A DNA stretch of 64,000 nucleotides from Paralithodes platypus (taxonomy: Eukaryota; Arthropoda; Malacostraca; Decapoda; Lithodidae). The translations under genes and the position numbers were made by a program. The stretch covers positions 7,435,158 through 7,499,157 of the forward strand of contig CM064530.1 in NCBI GenBank assembly GCA_032716605.1, in the 5' to 3' direction. This document shows, one piece after another, positions 43,001-52,400 of this stretch; positions within the stretch are counted from its first letter, which is position 1; every line of letters begins with the position of its first letter. A model generated the notes under the pieces. That model saw only the letters and a program-made list of their open reading frames with translations, had not been told where the DNA came from and did no database searches.

Positions 43001-45333
43001 TTAAGTATAAGGCAACTACTGTTTAGGGAACGAGGGAGTACACTTAGCCAAATTTGTTATTTCGGTTCGAGGGCATGACACAAGCTATTTTGTTGTCAAT
43101 TTGTTATGGACAATATTTTTCAAGCAACCTTTTTGGAATTTTTTGCAGTGGTATTGGAAACTAGACTGAAGATCGATGTATTTAGTTGACAGAAATTAAG
43201 GGAAAATGCACTCTTGTGATATTGACTATATGCTAGAGTTGAAAAGAAGATTGAGTTGACAAAGAAAAAGTGACTGACAGACTGATTGGTCTCTGACGAC
43301 ACAACACCTCAAGACATCTTGTGAACCAGAACACCTTTTAGAGGTCCACTTCCAAGCAATGTTCAATTCATATTTGATTGCTTTCAACCCCTTATGTGTT
43401 ATGTATATTTTGTTGTATCTTTATATTATTAAGTTTTACTGTACAGTAGGCTATTGTAGTTTGCTTGAAATATAAAGTAATAGTGTTACTCCCCCATAAT
43501 TGACAGTGGTAGGCGTGACCCCAAACCCCAAGTCGTACCTGGACGCCCTGATGCCGCGGGACCAGGTCTTTGAGGAGGAGGAGGAACGCACCAGGAGGAA
43601 AAAGAGGAGAGTCCAACCCGAGGAAGCTGAGCAGGTCAGTCATGAATTTACTGGAGTTATTTATAGTACTGTTAAGAGAATATGTCAGGTAATTTGTTGT
43701 GTACGCACCAAGATGGATTACATAAATGAAACTCTTGAAAAGTTCAAGCTAGACATGTTCTAAATAACTGACTTGGTTGCGCAAGTATGAGATTAATATT
43801 GTTCGCAGTGCTCTCTCTATTAGACACATTCTATTATCAGTGTTCTCAAAACTGCTGCTGACTGTCAGGGTGGAGGTGTTGCTCTCATTTACTCAAAAGC
43901 GCATACTAATGTAGTTTACACAATTTGTGATTATGCCCCACTAACTTTTGAATTTAGGATTGGGCTCCCAAACTGTCTATTTTAGAAGGTTCAGTCTATT
44001 AAATAGGGTGGCAAGGTTAGATATAACCTTCCCCATAGGACATCTACTACGGTACCTAATCTCTAATTGAATTCCACTGACTGCCAGTAAAGGCCAGGAT
44101 TTGATTTACCTAATCTCTAATTGAATTCCACTGACTGCCAGTAAAGGCCAGGATTTTATTTAAAGTCTTATAACTTTAAAGATTAAAAATATTTGATGAA
44201 CTGAAGTATCTGGCTGAACTACCGAGGCATCCGTTGGCACACTCTGGTGTAACATTGTGAAGTGATGATAATTCTTTGCACCTTGATGAACCAACCTGTA
44301 GCCATACACTAGTCATCTTTCTCTGATTGTACGATTTCCTACGTGGCCTTTAGATAATATAATAAACTACCGCTTTCCGTGAGATGTTTAACTTGCATAG
44401 AGTCCTTCAAGAGGGAGTTCAAAGCTTTTCTTGACAAGTTATTATGTCCCAGAGGTGTCATGACTGACGTTACAGGGCGAAAAATAGTATTTTTTTTTTC
44501 TATAAATACTTCGCATCGAGGTTCTTTTTAACTGGGGACTCCAGCGATTGTGAATTCCTGTGGATTGAAATAGCTGTCACTTTTGAAAAATAAAATAAAA
44601 ATAAGATTAGGCCTATTATTATTACAGTATCATCATCATTATTAAAGTTTTGCATTGACTTTGAGTGACACTGTTGTCAGTGGGAAGAACCTAATCAGAT
44701 GTTTGTACCATGTTATGACCATGTGTGTGGAGAATACACACTGAATGACTAGACTGATATATGAAAAACAAGTAAGAGGAACAGCTGATAAGGGACTAAA
44801 TGTTTTGGAAAACAAATAAAAATAAAACAATACAGTACCAGCGTGAAATATGTGGTAGGAGCATTATAAAGTAGACAGGAGACTTTCTTAGAAAATTAGC
44901 CTCGGGGCATTTCTACCTTGGCCATCATTTAGTTGTGGTTTCCCTGGGGGAAGCAGGGCATCATAGAATATGATGATAATGACATTTTTGCCATTGGTAA
45001 TGATGTTCTAGATATAATTATAATGAAAAACTTAAAAACTTAACAAACCAAAACTGGGATAACACAAGATAAACGCAAAGGAACTAATCAAAATCGCTAT
45101 GTGGAAATAACGCAGTATTATAAAAGCATTTTGCAGTTTCTAGCCACATAGTAAAGATTTAAATTTTTGAGGAGTAATTAATTTATATTTTTAAAATCTA
45201 GTGTATATACTAACTAATCTCTTTACCTATCTCACAGGAGAAAGACAAATTGAACGATTCCCAGGAAGGTGAGCTGGACAACCCATACCTCCGACCCGTC
45301 AAGTTGCCTAGAAAGCCCAAATCCAAGAAGTGA
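36850..45333 (+). CDS. TAF8: TAF8, TFIID subunit 8 (six coding exons, complete)
   Basis: Joining 36850-37024, 39295-39416, 40019-40173, 42540-42697, 43507-43634 and 45238-45333 gives 834 nt, 277 aa plus stop, with consistent phases and GT/AG borders. Residues about 24-99 form the histone fold (RRKTLASAVAGVLQEAGFQA, then EPVVGDVVMSFMEMGISLD). Residues about 138-149 carry IPDHLPPFPDTHTY, the TAF8 C-terminal-domain signature, followed by EAIREKAAAQKKDIERAL. The C-terminus ends DNPYLRPVKLPRKPKSKK, the conserved tail with a basic nuclear signal. TAF8 pairs with TAF10 through the histone fold and, with TAF2, builds the TFIID lobe used in RNA polymerase II initiation. Length is close to the roughly 310 aa of vertebrate TAF8. 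Start: ATG 36850 has poor context; the in-frame ATG at 36868 (GGAGATGG) is better, giving 271 aa. Confidence 0.92.
37068..37389. mobile_element. TTAA-flanked MITE in TAF8 intron 1
   Basis: TTAA at 37064-37067 and 37390-37393. Ends are CCCTTACAGTACTGGTGATG and, reversed, CCCATTCAGTACTGGTGAGT. It encloses a LINE-C 3'-UTR piece (TAATGGCGGCATTCCAAGCG at 37182-37201). 322 bp, non-coding, 44 bp downstream of the exon 1 donor. Confidence 0.65.
37552..37762 (+). mobile_element. tRNA-derived SINE with poly(A) tail (family S-gamma)
   Basis: A-box-like TGGCATAGTCAGTAGAGCG and B-box-like GGCGGATCGAGCCC form a tRNA-like head at about 37556-37615. A roughly 120-bp body and a poly(A) run at 37739-37760 follow. 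The length and tail mark it as a SINE, not a working tRNA gene. Confidence 0.8.
37765..39035 (+). mobile_element. Degenerate LINE-D copy, split by SINE-beta, in TAF8 intron 1
   Basis: Broken frames follow LINE-D in order: NHKGICFLSIVGKMY-like residues (37970-38010), EEEGGFRRL-like (38065-38090), LMFADDIVLLIDDKWE-like (38365-38410), then after the insert RRFGHVEH and ESERMTK-like residues (38870-38910) and SHPLGDQGIWQ (38993-39025). Many substitutions and stops make it an old copy. Confidence 0.7.
38643..38869 (+). mobile_element. SINE-beta 5' part
   Basis: Matches 12240-12450: GTTGAAATAGGGGAGCTATC through CTTATATATTTTCTAGAT, without the later body or CAA tail. It interrupts the LINE-D relic. 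Confidence 0.75.
39295..39416 (+). CDS. TAF8: TAF8 exon 2
   Basis: Acceptor TTTTGGCCTTTCAG, donor CAG|GTACAG. Encodes LWEVGRNSKAFAEQAYRTEP and VVGDVVMSFMEMGISLDGLQ, the end of the histone fold. Confidence 0.92.
39780..39875 (-). repeat. SINE S-alpha fragment
   Basis: Reverse of GGTTCGAGTCCTTGGAGT, then CACATGTAGCC, then GATTTCATTAGTTGGG. Same family as 1262-1348. Confidence 0.65.
40019..40173 (+). CDS. TAF8: TAF8 exon 3
   Basis: Acceptor TCTGAATCAG, donor CTG|GTAAGT, phase 2. Encodes AYKMRPNRVVVTAP, then HPFHIPDHLPPFPDTHTY, the signature of the TAF8 C-terminal domain. Repeat R1 starts within about 10 bp of the donor. Confidence 0.93.
40180..40650 (+). repeat. Repeat R1 copy interrupted by SINE S-alpha
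   Basis: CTGACTAATTCCTTGAACAT (40193-40212) and GTACACCCTATGTGGTGGAT (40554-40573) are two parts of the unit seen whole at 59170-59320 (-). The piece between contains SINE S-alpha (-) at 40244-40365, with GGATTCGAACCTAGGATGC-type sequence in reverse. Confidence 0.65.
41104..41290 (+). mobile_element. SINE S-alpha with intact A and B boxes
   Basis: A-box TAGCGTAATGCATAGTGCGC at 41189-41208 and B-box GGGTTCGAGTCC at 41232-41243 are spaced as in tRNA genes, followed by CACATGTATTTGTTGATTTC. The T run at 41097-41119 precedes it. It is the best-preserved copy of the family in the window. Confidence 0.7.
41470..42060 (+). repeat. Dispersed repeat R5, two copies
   Basis: GCCCCATT, TTTTAAGACC, CCTGGCGA and AGCCTGTAAT-type words occur at 41480-41600 and again, more completely, at 41745-42010. 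A third copy lies at 48895-49255. The copy at 41910-41935 includes GAACCGGCCTTCGGCCAG, a short hairpin. Confidence 0.65.
42088..42504. repeat. Two interleaved TTAA-bounded inverted repeats
   Basis: Pair A: 42088-42203 (CCCCTTCTCTACCGATGACC ... CAATTAACAGGCTTTGAACT) is the inverse of 42321-42436. Pair B: 42230-42300 (CCCCTTCCGTACTGGCGACG) is the inverse of 42441-42504. Order along the DNA is A, B, A', B'. TTAA lies outside each of the four ends (42084, 42226, 42437, 42505). The block ends 35 bp before TAF8 exon 4. Confidence 0.75.
42540..42697 (+). CDS. TAF8: TAF8 exon 4
   Basis: Acceptor CTCTCTCTCTCTTTCAG, donor TAT|GTGAGT. Encodes HTYKQPVTEYEAIREKAAAQ and IERALTKFAAKTTDTQTLFL. Confidence 0.93.
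42720..42990. repeat. Possible decayed pogo-like MITE
   Basis: AGGTCTCCCTCACTATCCG near 42724 and, reversed, CAGGTCCTCGATTTACGATT near 42986 resemble pogo/Tigger termini, but identity between the ends is weak. An A-rich run at 42769-42807 lies inside. Confidence 0.35.
43507..43634 (+). CDS. TAF8: TAF8 exon 5
   Basis: Acceptor CCATAATTGACAG, donor CAG|GTCAGT. Encodes VGVTPNPKSYLDALMPRDQV, then an acidic run and RTRRKKRRVQ, a basic cluster. Confidence 0.92.
43660..44500 (+). mobile_element. Internally deleted LINE-A copy in TAF8 intron 5
   Basis: Endonuclease start (VCCVRTKMDYINETLEKFKL at 43696-43755, GGGVALIYSKAHTN near 43872) is followed directly, from about 43975, by the C-terminal tail (KVQSINRVARL, LHLDEPTC, ESFKREFKAFLDK-like residues to 44480). 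ORF2 between them is missing. A 54-bp exact-like tandem duplication lies at 44053-44160. Confidence 0.7.
45030..45125 (-). repeat. Repeat R1 (partial)
   Basis: Reverse of TTCCACATAGCGATTTTGAT, then TATCCCAGTTTTGGTTTG. In TAF8 intron 5. Confidence 0.6.
45238..45333 (+). CDS. TAF8: TAF8 exon 6 with stop
   Basis: Acceptor TTACCTATCTCACAG. Encodes EKDKLNDSQEGELDNPYLRP, then VKLPRKPKSKK and TGA at 45331-45333. The NPYLRPVK tail is the conserved end of TAF8. Confidence 0.93.
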   Translation, partial: EKDKLNDSQEGELDNPYLRPVKLPRKPKSKK

Positions 45334-45934
45334 GCCGAGCCCTACCAACTCTACCTACAGTACTCTTAATATAGCGCTCTCTCTCAAGTTGGGTATAAAC
45401 AGTATTTTGGTTGGTTGAAGAAGAAATGCAAATGTGGATCCTGTAAGAGGGTATTCATTAGGTGGCAGCAGTATCGCTGACATTACCGCCATTCTGCTAT
45501 CTTATACAGTGGATGACCGGCATACGCTTGCATCAACATGCACGCGGACACCTTAAAAACCCTAAATTTTTCATATCCGCTAAATATACTGGTACACACA
45601 AACACATCTCAAATTTCTAAATTTTTCACCACCATTATGTCTTATTTGTGTATCTAGTATTTTATGACTTCCTACCTCCCTTATTTATGAACACAAATAA
45701 TTGTTGTTTAGGCTCTAACCCATTCACTGTCAGTTTTGCTGATCTGGAAATAGTCTATCTGGCTACTGGAGCCACCGGATTCATATATTATCAGGTGCCT
45801 CTTCCTTTTCCTGAACATGGTATTACACACCACCATCCCTATGGCAATACAGTGCTCTGTATGTATTCACCTTCCTTCTACCTATACCCGTCCCTCATGC
45901 ACACATTCATCAGCATACATGCCCCAACATCATA
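45334..45934. other. TAF8 downstream region
   Basis: Probable 3' UTR and intergenic DNA. No clear AATAAA signal directly after the stop. 45745-45935 contains a relic of LINE-C endonuclease antisense words (AGTCTATCTGGCTACTGGAG, as at 12777-12793). Confidence 0.45.
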
Positions 45935-46345
45935 ATAATATAATCAGTCTGTTTCTCAAAAGCGCCAGTTCTTTCGGAGGAATTCACTAGCGCTTGGAAT
46001 GCATTGCACCACAATTAAGAAAAATGTGCTGTTCTACTGTACATGTACAGCATATAAGTGTCAATCATAGATAGGCAGAAGCTAAAGCATTTAATAATGT
46101 GTCCCTGGCACTCCCCAAATCATAAAGTTTCTGGAAGAGGAAGGTCTTAAGCTGTCCCTTAATATATTAAACTGAATTCAAGTGTCTCATGGATAGCGGC
46201 AATTGATTATACAACCTAGGAGCCACGTAAGAAAATGACCGATCAGAGAAAGAAGACTGCTGGATGGCCCTCGGCTCAAGATGCAAAGGATCATCATTGC
46301 TTCACAGGATTGCACCAGTGTGCCAACTGGCTATTTAACAAGGGG
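45935..46345 (-). mobile_element. LINE-A 3'-end fragment
   Basis: In reverse it matches 49600-49960: the AAGCGCTAGTGAATTCCTCC region, then ATGAGACAC, then a TTCTTTCTCTGATCGG region coding for the CFKRQLKTFLF-type tail. Diverged. Confidence 0.6.
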
Positions 46346-46364
46346 GGGGGGGGGGGGTTATTAA

Positions 46365-46822
46365 CCCTTCAGACCCAGAAGGGCTCTTAAACACCCATAA
46401 AAAACACACCCGAGCTACCCGGAAGGGCTCTTTAACACCCATGAGCTCAAAGCCTGTAAGCTTGGTGTGCGAGGCGTACATCAGACGCATGTAAACAACA
46501 GCCGGCTGGACCGACGCCCCGCATCTCCGGCCACAAGAAGGAGTGCGTCGCTTGTTCGTGTGTGCCTGTATGTTATTGTTAAGTATCGAAAAGTAGTGTA
46601 AAGTGGCTGTTTTTGCCATAAAGTTATCTCCAATGAAATCATCATCACAACTGAACCAGTTGACTTAGAGCTCTACTTAACGTCATTCTACAGGTACGAA
46701 ACACATCTACGCTTGGGGATGCGCGGAAGCAGTCAGAATAACAAAGATACGGTAGCCTAGGCGTAGATGTTTTTCGGCCAAAACCCCCGGATTTCGGGGA
46801 ATATATAGCCGGGGCTGGAGGG
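46365..46822. mobile_element. Candidate TTAA-flanked MITE
   Basis: TTAA at 46361-46364 and 46823-46826, with ends CCCTTCAGACCC and, reversed, CCCTCCAGCCCC. 458 bp. AGAAGGGCTCTTAAACACCC and a second GAAGGGCTCTTTAACACCC near the left end are subterminal duplicates. It sits between two LINE-A pieces. Confidence 0.55.
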
Positions 46823-46836
46823 TTAATGTTATATCA

Positions 46837-47005
46837 GCATATACCCTCCAAGGTAACTTTGAGAAACGAGCCCTGCAACTGCCTCTTCTCAAACCCGGAC
46901 TTTATGTTAAAAACATGTCAAACTATCGTCCTGTTTCAAGCCTCCCATTCCCTTCAAAGATTAGAGGGCTATGCTCGATCAACTGTTACCACTTCTTGTG
47001 TGAGC
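46837..47005 (+). mobile_element. LINE-A RT fragment
   Basis: Residues LLKPGLYVKNMSNYRPVSSL at 46885-46945 match the LINE-A finger region; broken soon after. Confidence 0.6.
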
Positions 47006-47460
47006 GTATTATGATTTTGGGTATAAAGAGTTAACACTTGTGCTAGTTGTCACCCAATTTCAATCCCACCTTTGCAGCGGTTTTTGAACGCCTTAGAAAA
47101 TCGCGCTTCCATGAGGCCTATCGCCGTCCATCAGGAGAGCCATTTTCGAGGTCTATTGCATTTTGGGGGTTAAGCCTATGTACTTCTTCCTCCTCTACTA
47201 ATGTTCCACTACCGTATGCTGGAAATATTATGAGGAATATAGCAACTACCTGGTAACCATTAGCCATATCAAAGCCACATCGTCTAACTTACACCAGATA
47301 AAAGTAAAATCAATATTTATACATTTTTATTATGAAAGTATAAAAGTTTGGTCACTCGGAGAGAGAGAGAACGAGCTATTTTTCAACAGCCTACTGGGCT
47401 GCAGCCCTCATAAGGCTGGTTGGTCACTCGGAATAACTTTACTGTTAATAACACTTCATC

Positions 47461-47661
47461 ACATTTTACATATTTTCAGGATATACTTTTATTCTCTACA
47501 TTTATCATCACGCATTATATGATCATCACATTTTACATATTTTCAGGATATACTTTTATTCTCTACATTTATCACATTATCATCACACATTATATGATCA
47601 TCACATTTTACATATTTTCAGGATATACTTTTATTCTCTACATTTATCACACATTATATGA
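47461..47661. repeat. Minisatellite, three units
   Basis: ACATTTTACATATTTTCAGG followed by ATATACTTTTATTCTCTACA starts at 47461, 47528 and 47603. Units are 67 and 75 bp plus a partial third. The difference is an extra CACATTAT-type insertion in unit 2. Confidence 0.9.
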
Positions 47662-48894
47662 CTAGGCAGAATATGGAATTGAAATCCATATTACCATCAC
47701 TCATTACATTTAAGTACTAATAAGTTATAATTAAAGGAAAAACAAATATGATTCTTTGTTATTACACCCACTCAAGCTTAAGCAATAATGTTAACCATAT
47801 ACATATAATATTGAATCTTTGGAGTTGCATTTATATGCCAAAGCACAAGGTACTCAATGTTTGTTTAATCATGATTCAAGTAACACTTCCACATACTTTC
47901 ATTTACTGTACTTCATAAAATGTATGAATGAAAGTCACGCACTAATCCATTTAAAGGATCAACCAAACATATCACTTGTTCAAAAATGGACATAACAGTA
48001 TTCACAATTAGCTTCTATGCTATAATAAGTATGGTAAGTTAACTTTAAAACAAAATATTTACTCTGTACTGATGCCATTGCTAACATAATCAGTAAAGGC
48101 CTTACTTACACCTATGGTACTGGTACTTTATGAAAACAAGAAGACTATTTGTCCCCCCCAAAAAAAAAAAAAAAAAGTCAAACATAAAACAGATGCCTGA
48201 ATCTTAAATTAAAAGGGACATGATAACTGCTACGACAATGTAATAGACCACGGTATGTAAGTACGGTACATCAAATACACTTGATGTTAATAATAACTGA
48301 GGATAGTTTATATTTACTTGGCACATTGCACATTAGTCCCAAGAAATATTATTAAAGTACAACCAGATTAATTTATAGAAAACTTGTGTCTACAGTATGT
48401 CATAGAAATAATTATAACGTACAGTATATTTAGACGCAAGGAAATTAACTATCATCTTAAATATTAATGGATGGCAAGTTCAACAAATATTACAGTACAA
48501 AGATAATGAAGCAATATATATTTGTTCTACTAGGATTCAAACAAACAAATCAGCAATTATCCTGTAGTTTGATATTAATAATTCTGGAAATGAAGATAAT
48601 GCAGCTGCTATCTTACCTCTCACTATTCAGTAAGGCTTACTGTACTAGGTGAAATGCACCATTCCTAAATTAACTTTATAAAATAATGTTTAGTTTGATT
48701 AAAAATAGAAGAATCTTTCAATTTTTATTGTAGGATTTCCACTTTGCCCAATTAGTTACTGCCTAATGAATGCGAGTCATAATTTTAGCTACACTTTGCT
48801 CAGTTAATCTATGTGCTTGTATTTAAGAAACTTTAACAATTGACTTCATTAAGTTTGGTTGTCCTTGAGGAAGTGCACATTGTTATTTTAGCTA
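47662..48894. other. AT-rich intergenic stretch
   Basis: No gene recognised between the convergent host genes. An A run lies at 48162-48176. Confidence 0.5.
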
Positions 48895-49255
48895 CAATTT
48901 GCTCCATTAAGGTGAGATGGGTTGCTTTTCTGGTCCCCCTTCTTCATGTTTAGCCTTATTAGTTTTCCTATTTTTAGACATTCAGCCCATTAGTTTGGCA
49001 ATTTTAAGACCTTTCGCCCCATTTCTTTGTCAATATTAAGACTTTGTGTCAATTAGGTGTTGATTTATTCCTGGCAAGCAATAGCCAACCTGTATTTTAA
49101 GAGGAACCAGCCTTCAGCCAGGACATTGCTCTATCGAAAAATGTACACATTTACCTGTATATTGAAGGAGGGTCTTGGGGGTGTTTTATTAAGGTCTAGG
49201 GAGGAAACTAAAACAATATTAAAAACATTAATAATTGAGCAAATCAATACATCCA
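48895..49255 (+). repeat. Dispersed repeat R5, third copy
   Basis: Matches 41745-42060: CAATTTTAAGACCTTTCGCC, TTCCTGGCAAGCAATAG, GAACCAGCCTTCAGCCAG. It ends about 50 bp before the last exon of the minus-strand gene, so it may lie in that gene's 3' UTR. Confidence 0.65.
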
Positions 49256-49307
49256 CCCCCCCTTAAAGCATGTGCTGGCATTCAAGAAACTTATACCCTT
49301 GATATCA

Positions 49308-49479
49308 TTAGTCTTGTTGAGCTTCGTGCATGTCCTTGAGGAAGCGTAACTCCTTGAGCTTGTGTTGGTTGGACGACAGATGAATTTCGAGGTCTGCGAG
49401 AGAGCGTAGTGTCACCTCACACAGCGGACATATTGCTTCCACGTGCTGTTGCTCTCCTCGCCTTGATGAATTCACCAGC
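49308..49479 (-). CDS. TDRD9-like terminal exon with C2H2 zinc finger
   Basis: Acceptor TTCTGCTTCAG. Encodes LVNSSRRGEQQHVEA, then the finger ICPLCEVTLRSLADLEIHLS with its histidine pair spaced H-x5-H (U1/matrin-like spacing), then KLKELRFLKDMHEAQQD and TAA at 49308-49310. Confidence 0.85.
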
Positions 49480-52400
49480 CTGAAGCAGAACGGTTAGTTT
49501 ATGACAGTTGACACTAGAGGTTAACCCCTTCAGCACCATGACGTAATTTTTCTCCTATTCTGGTTACCATTAAATAATAATAATAATAATAAGCATGTTA
49601 CTTATTTCTCATAAGCGCCAATTTTTCCGAAGAATTCACTAGCGCTCGGAAAGAGAAAGAAAAAAGAACAAAATCAATGCATCAAAAGAAGGCTTATATA
49701 CAACACACATTTAACAATCACTAGCAGTGGCAAAATAGCCTAAACTCTATAGCCATCTGTCATGACACCTCTCTCAAGATCATAGCTTCTCTCAAAGAGA
49801 AAAGTCTTAAGTTGTCTCTTGAAGCATTCAACAGAACTCATGGACAGCGGCAACCTGTTATACAACCTCGGAGCCATGTAGGAGAATGACCTCTCAAAGA
49901 AAGAAGACTGCTGGAAAGCCCTTGGTTCATCAAGACGAAAAGGGTCATTGTCATGACGCACAACTACACCATGGTGTGCCGGTGGGCGCCTGAGCAGCTC
50001 CGCAAGGTACCTAGGCTTACCAAATTTGAGAACCTTAAAAGTCACCAAACACAACTTAAATTCTATTCTTGCTCTTACTGGCAGCCAGTGCAGTTCTATG
50101 TGAAGAGATGTAGTAGGAGTTCTAGGTGGAACACCAAAAATTAGTCTTGCGGCCCTGTTAACCCTCTCAAGACCATAGGACGCAGAGGTTGCCAGATTAG
50201 CAATAAGAAATTGATTACTCTCACTGTAATAATTACCTCTCCAAAATTAGTTTTCTGCCCACAGCTAACTCAAAGACAACTGCAGAGGTTGAAGTAAACA
50301 AACTAAAGGTTTATAGATACCCCTGCCGGTAACAAAGGCTTTAAAGTATCCCTAATAGGCTCAAAAATTGCGTCCGGATGTGAGAGGGTTAAGAACAGAC
50401 TGAACTTTCTTTAAAATATAATTTGGAAGACCCACCAACAGGGCATTGCAATAATCAACACGAGAGAAGACCAATGAGTGAACCAACATTAGACAATTTT
50501 ACTTAGCTTATAATCTAACTCTAGGATTGAATGGGGTAAATGCAATCTCAATAACCCTCTAAATAAAATGGTAAAACTTGCAAAATAAACGAACCAAAAT
50601 TTGGACAATGATATAATAATAATAATAGTTCTTAAAGCTAGCGCATGCTAAGCCAGCTAAGGATAGCCCAATAAGGCCGATTAGGCGTATTTCCATTGAG
50701 GTCCTGTACTACTACCCCATCCCCTTGCTCATGAGGGATGGTAACGACTAAGTGCTTGTGAAAAATCTTTAATGCGCCGAGCGTGGGCGCGATCCCGGGC
50801 CTTCTGGGTGGAAGTCCATACGCTAGTCACTACACCAGCGAGGTCGATAATAATTATAATAATAATTATAAAGGCAAACGAACTAATCAAAATCGCTATG
50901 TGGAAACAACGCTTTAGAAAAATAAAACTTTGAAACAAAAGAACACAATCCACCACATAGGGTGTACATCACTACATGAGTAAGTTAATCTGTTTCCCAA
51001 GCAAACTAATTGCACACATAACAACGCACTATCGTCACGTTCAAGGAATTAGTCAATTTGGGAAGTCCAGGATGTTCTGGTAAATTTTACTAAATTAATT
51101 ATGAATAAAGAAACTACAATTTATATCAAAATGTTATACAGTGAAGAGATACAGTGACACAACCTGGATAATTTAACTGTTCGTTACTTACTGGTCCCGC
51201 AAGGTCTTTATGTGGTCGAGCTGTGTCTTGTGGCGTGCAAAGAGCGAGATGGGTCGAAGAAAGACGCCACAGTGAAGGGGGAACACAGAGCTCTCGGGGT
51301 CCTCCAGAGCTCCGCCTGTCTCCGGCCGCAGTACGTCATCTTCTGGTACCTGGAGAAAGAGCATAGAAAAAACCCTTAGAATTTATCTATTTAGTTTTCT
51401 TGTTTATTCATTCATTTGCTTAATTTCCAAAAGAGTAGGGGCAACCAGTGATGTTAGAAAATATATTCATTAGCTTTCTTTAATATCAAAATGCCAGGAC
51501 GACCATAAACTAGACTTCAAAGGGGTTACGACTTATGAGGATGCTTAACCCACATTTTCAGATGGGACTAACAGTATCAACTTCAGTTGAATTTTTTCAA
51601 AATCCTAATTTTCAAAGGCCTTGGGACAGCTGTATTTTACCTAATAACAGTTTAATCAATTATTATTAAAGTAATATGTGACAACAACGGCATCTGGCTT
51701 TATAGAATACCTAACTCCTCCCTCAAAGCATGTCTAGGCCTCCAATGACTCAACTCGATCCTTCAGAACAGAGAGTCCCCCCCCCCCCCCCAGAAAGTTC
51801 CCATGAACACAGGGTGAAAAGCCTACCTACAGCTCTGACTCATGACTAGTTCTATAAGATTAGATGATGGATATCTTGTTATTGGTAATTAATCATGATA
51901 AAATACATGCATACATTTAAAGACCAAGTGCTCCACACTAAGTGCGGTTCCGTTCTCACTCCTAATGGTGGCGCTCCAGGCAGCCTTGTTCAGAGCTGCA
52001 TCACTATCACTTTCACTTATCAAGTTTTTTAATTCAAAATCAGACCATAAGGTCAGATCTCACATCTTGCTTGGTCTTCCCCTTGGTGTAGCTCCTTCCA
52101 CATTCGTGGACTTGCATCTTTTCATCCAACTTAAGTTCATCCATCCTCTCCACCTGTCCAAACCATCCAAGCCTGCTTGTATGCATCTCTGATACTCTTG
52201 ATACCTAACAGTCTCCTCAGCTCTTCACTAAATATCCTATCTTGCAGTCTGGCCCCAAACATCCATCTCGCCATTCTTATCTTGTTAAGTTCCATATCAT
52301 CCACTTAGGCAGGCCACGTTTCTGAAGCATATGTCGTTGCGCTTCTAACACATGAAGTGTACACCTTTCCCTTCAAGGGGAGAGAGAGTTTTCTCATGGT

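Noticed and set aside
47420..47665. 81-codon plus-strand frame
   Set aside because: It is a translation of the minisatellite.
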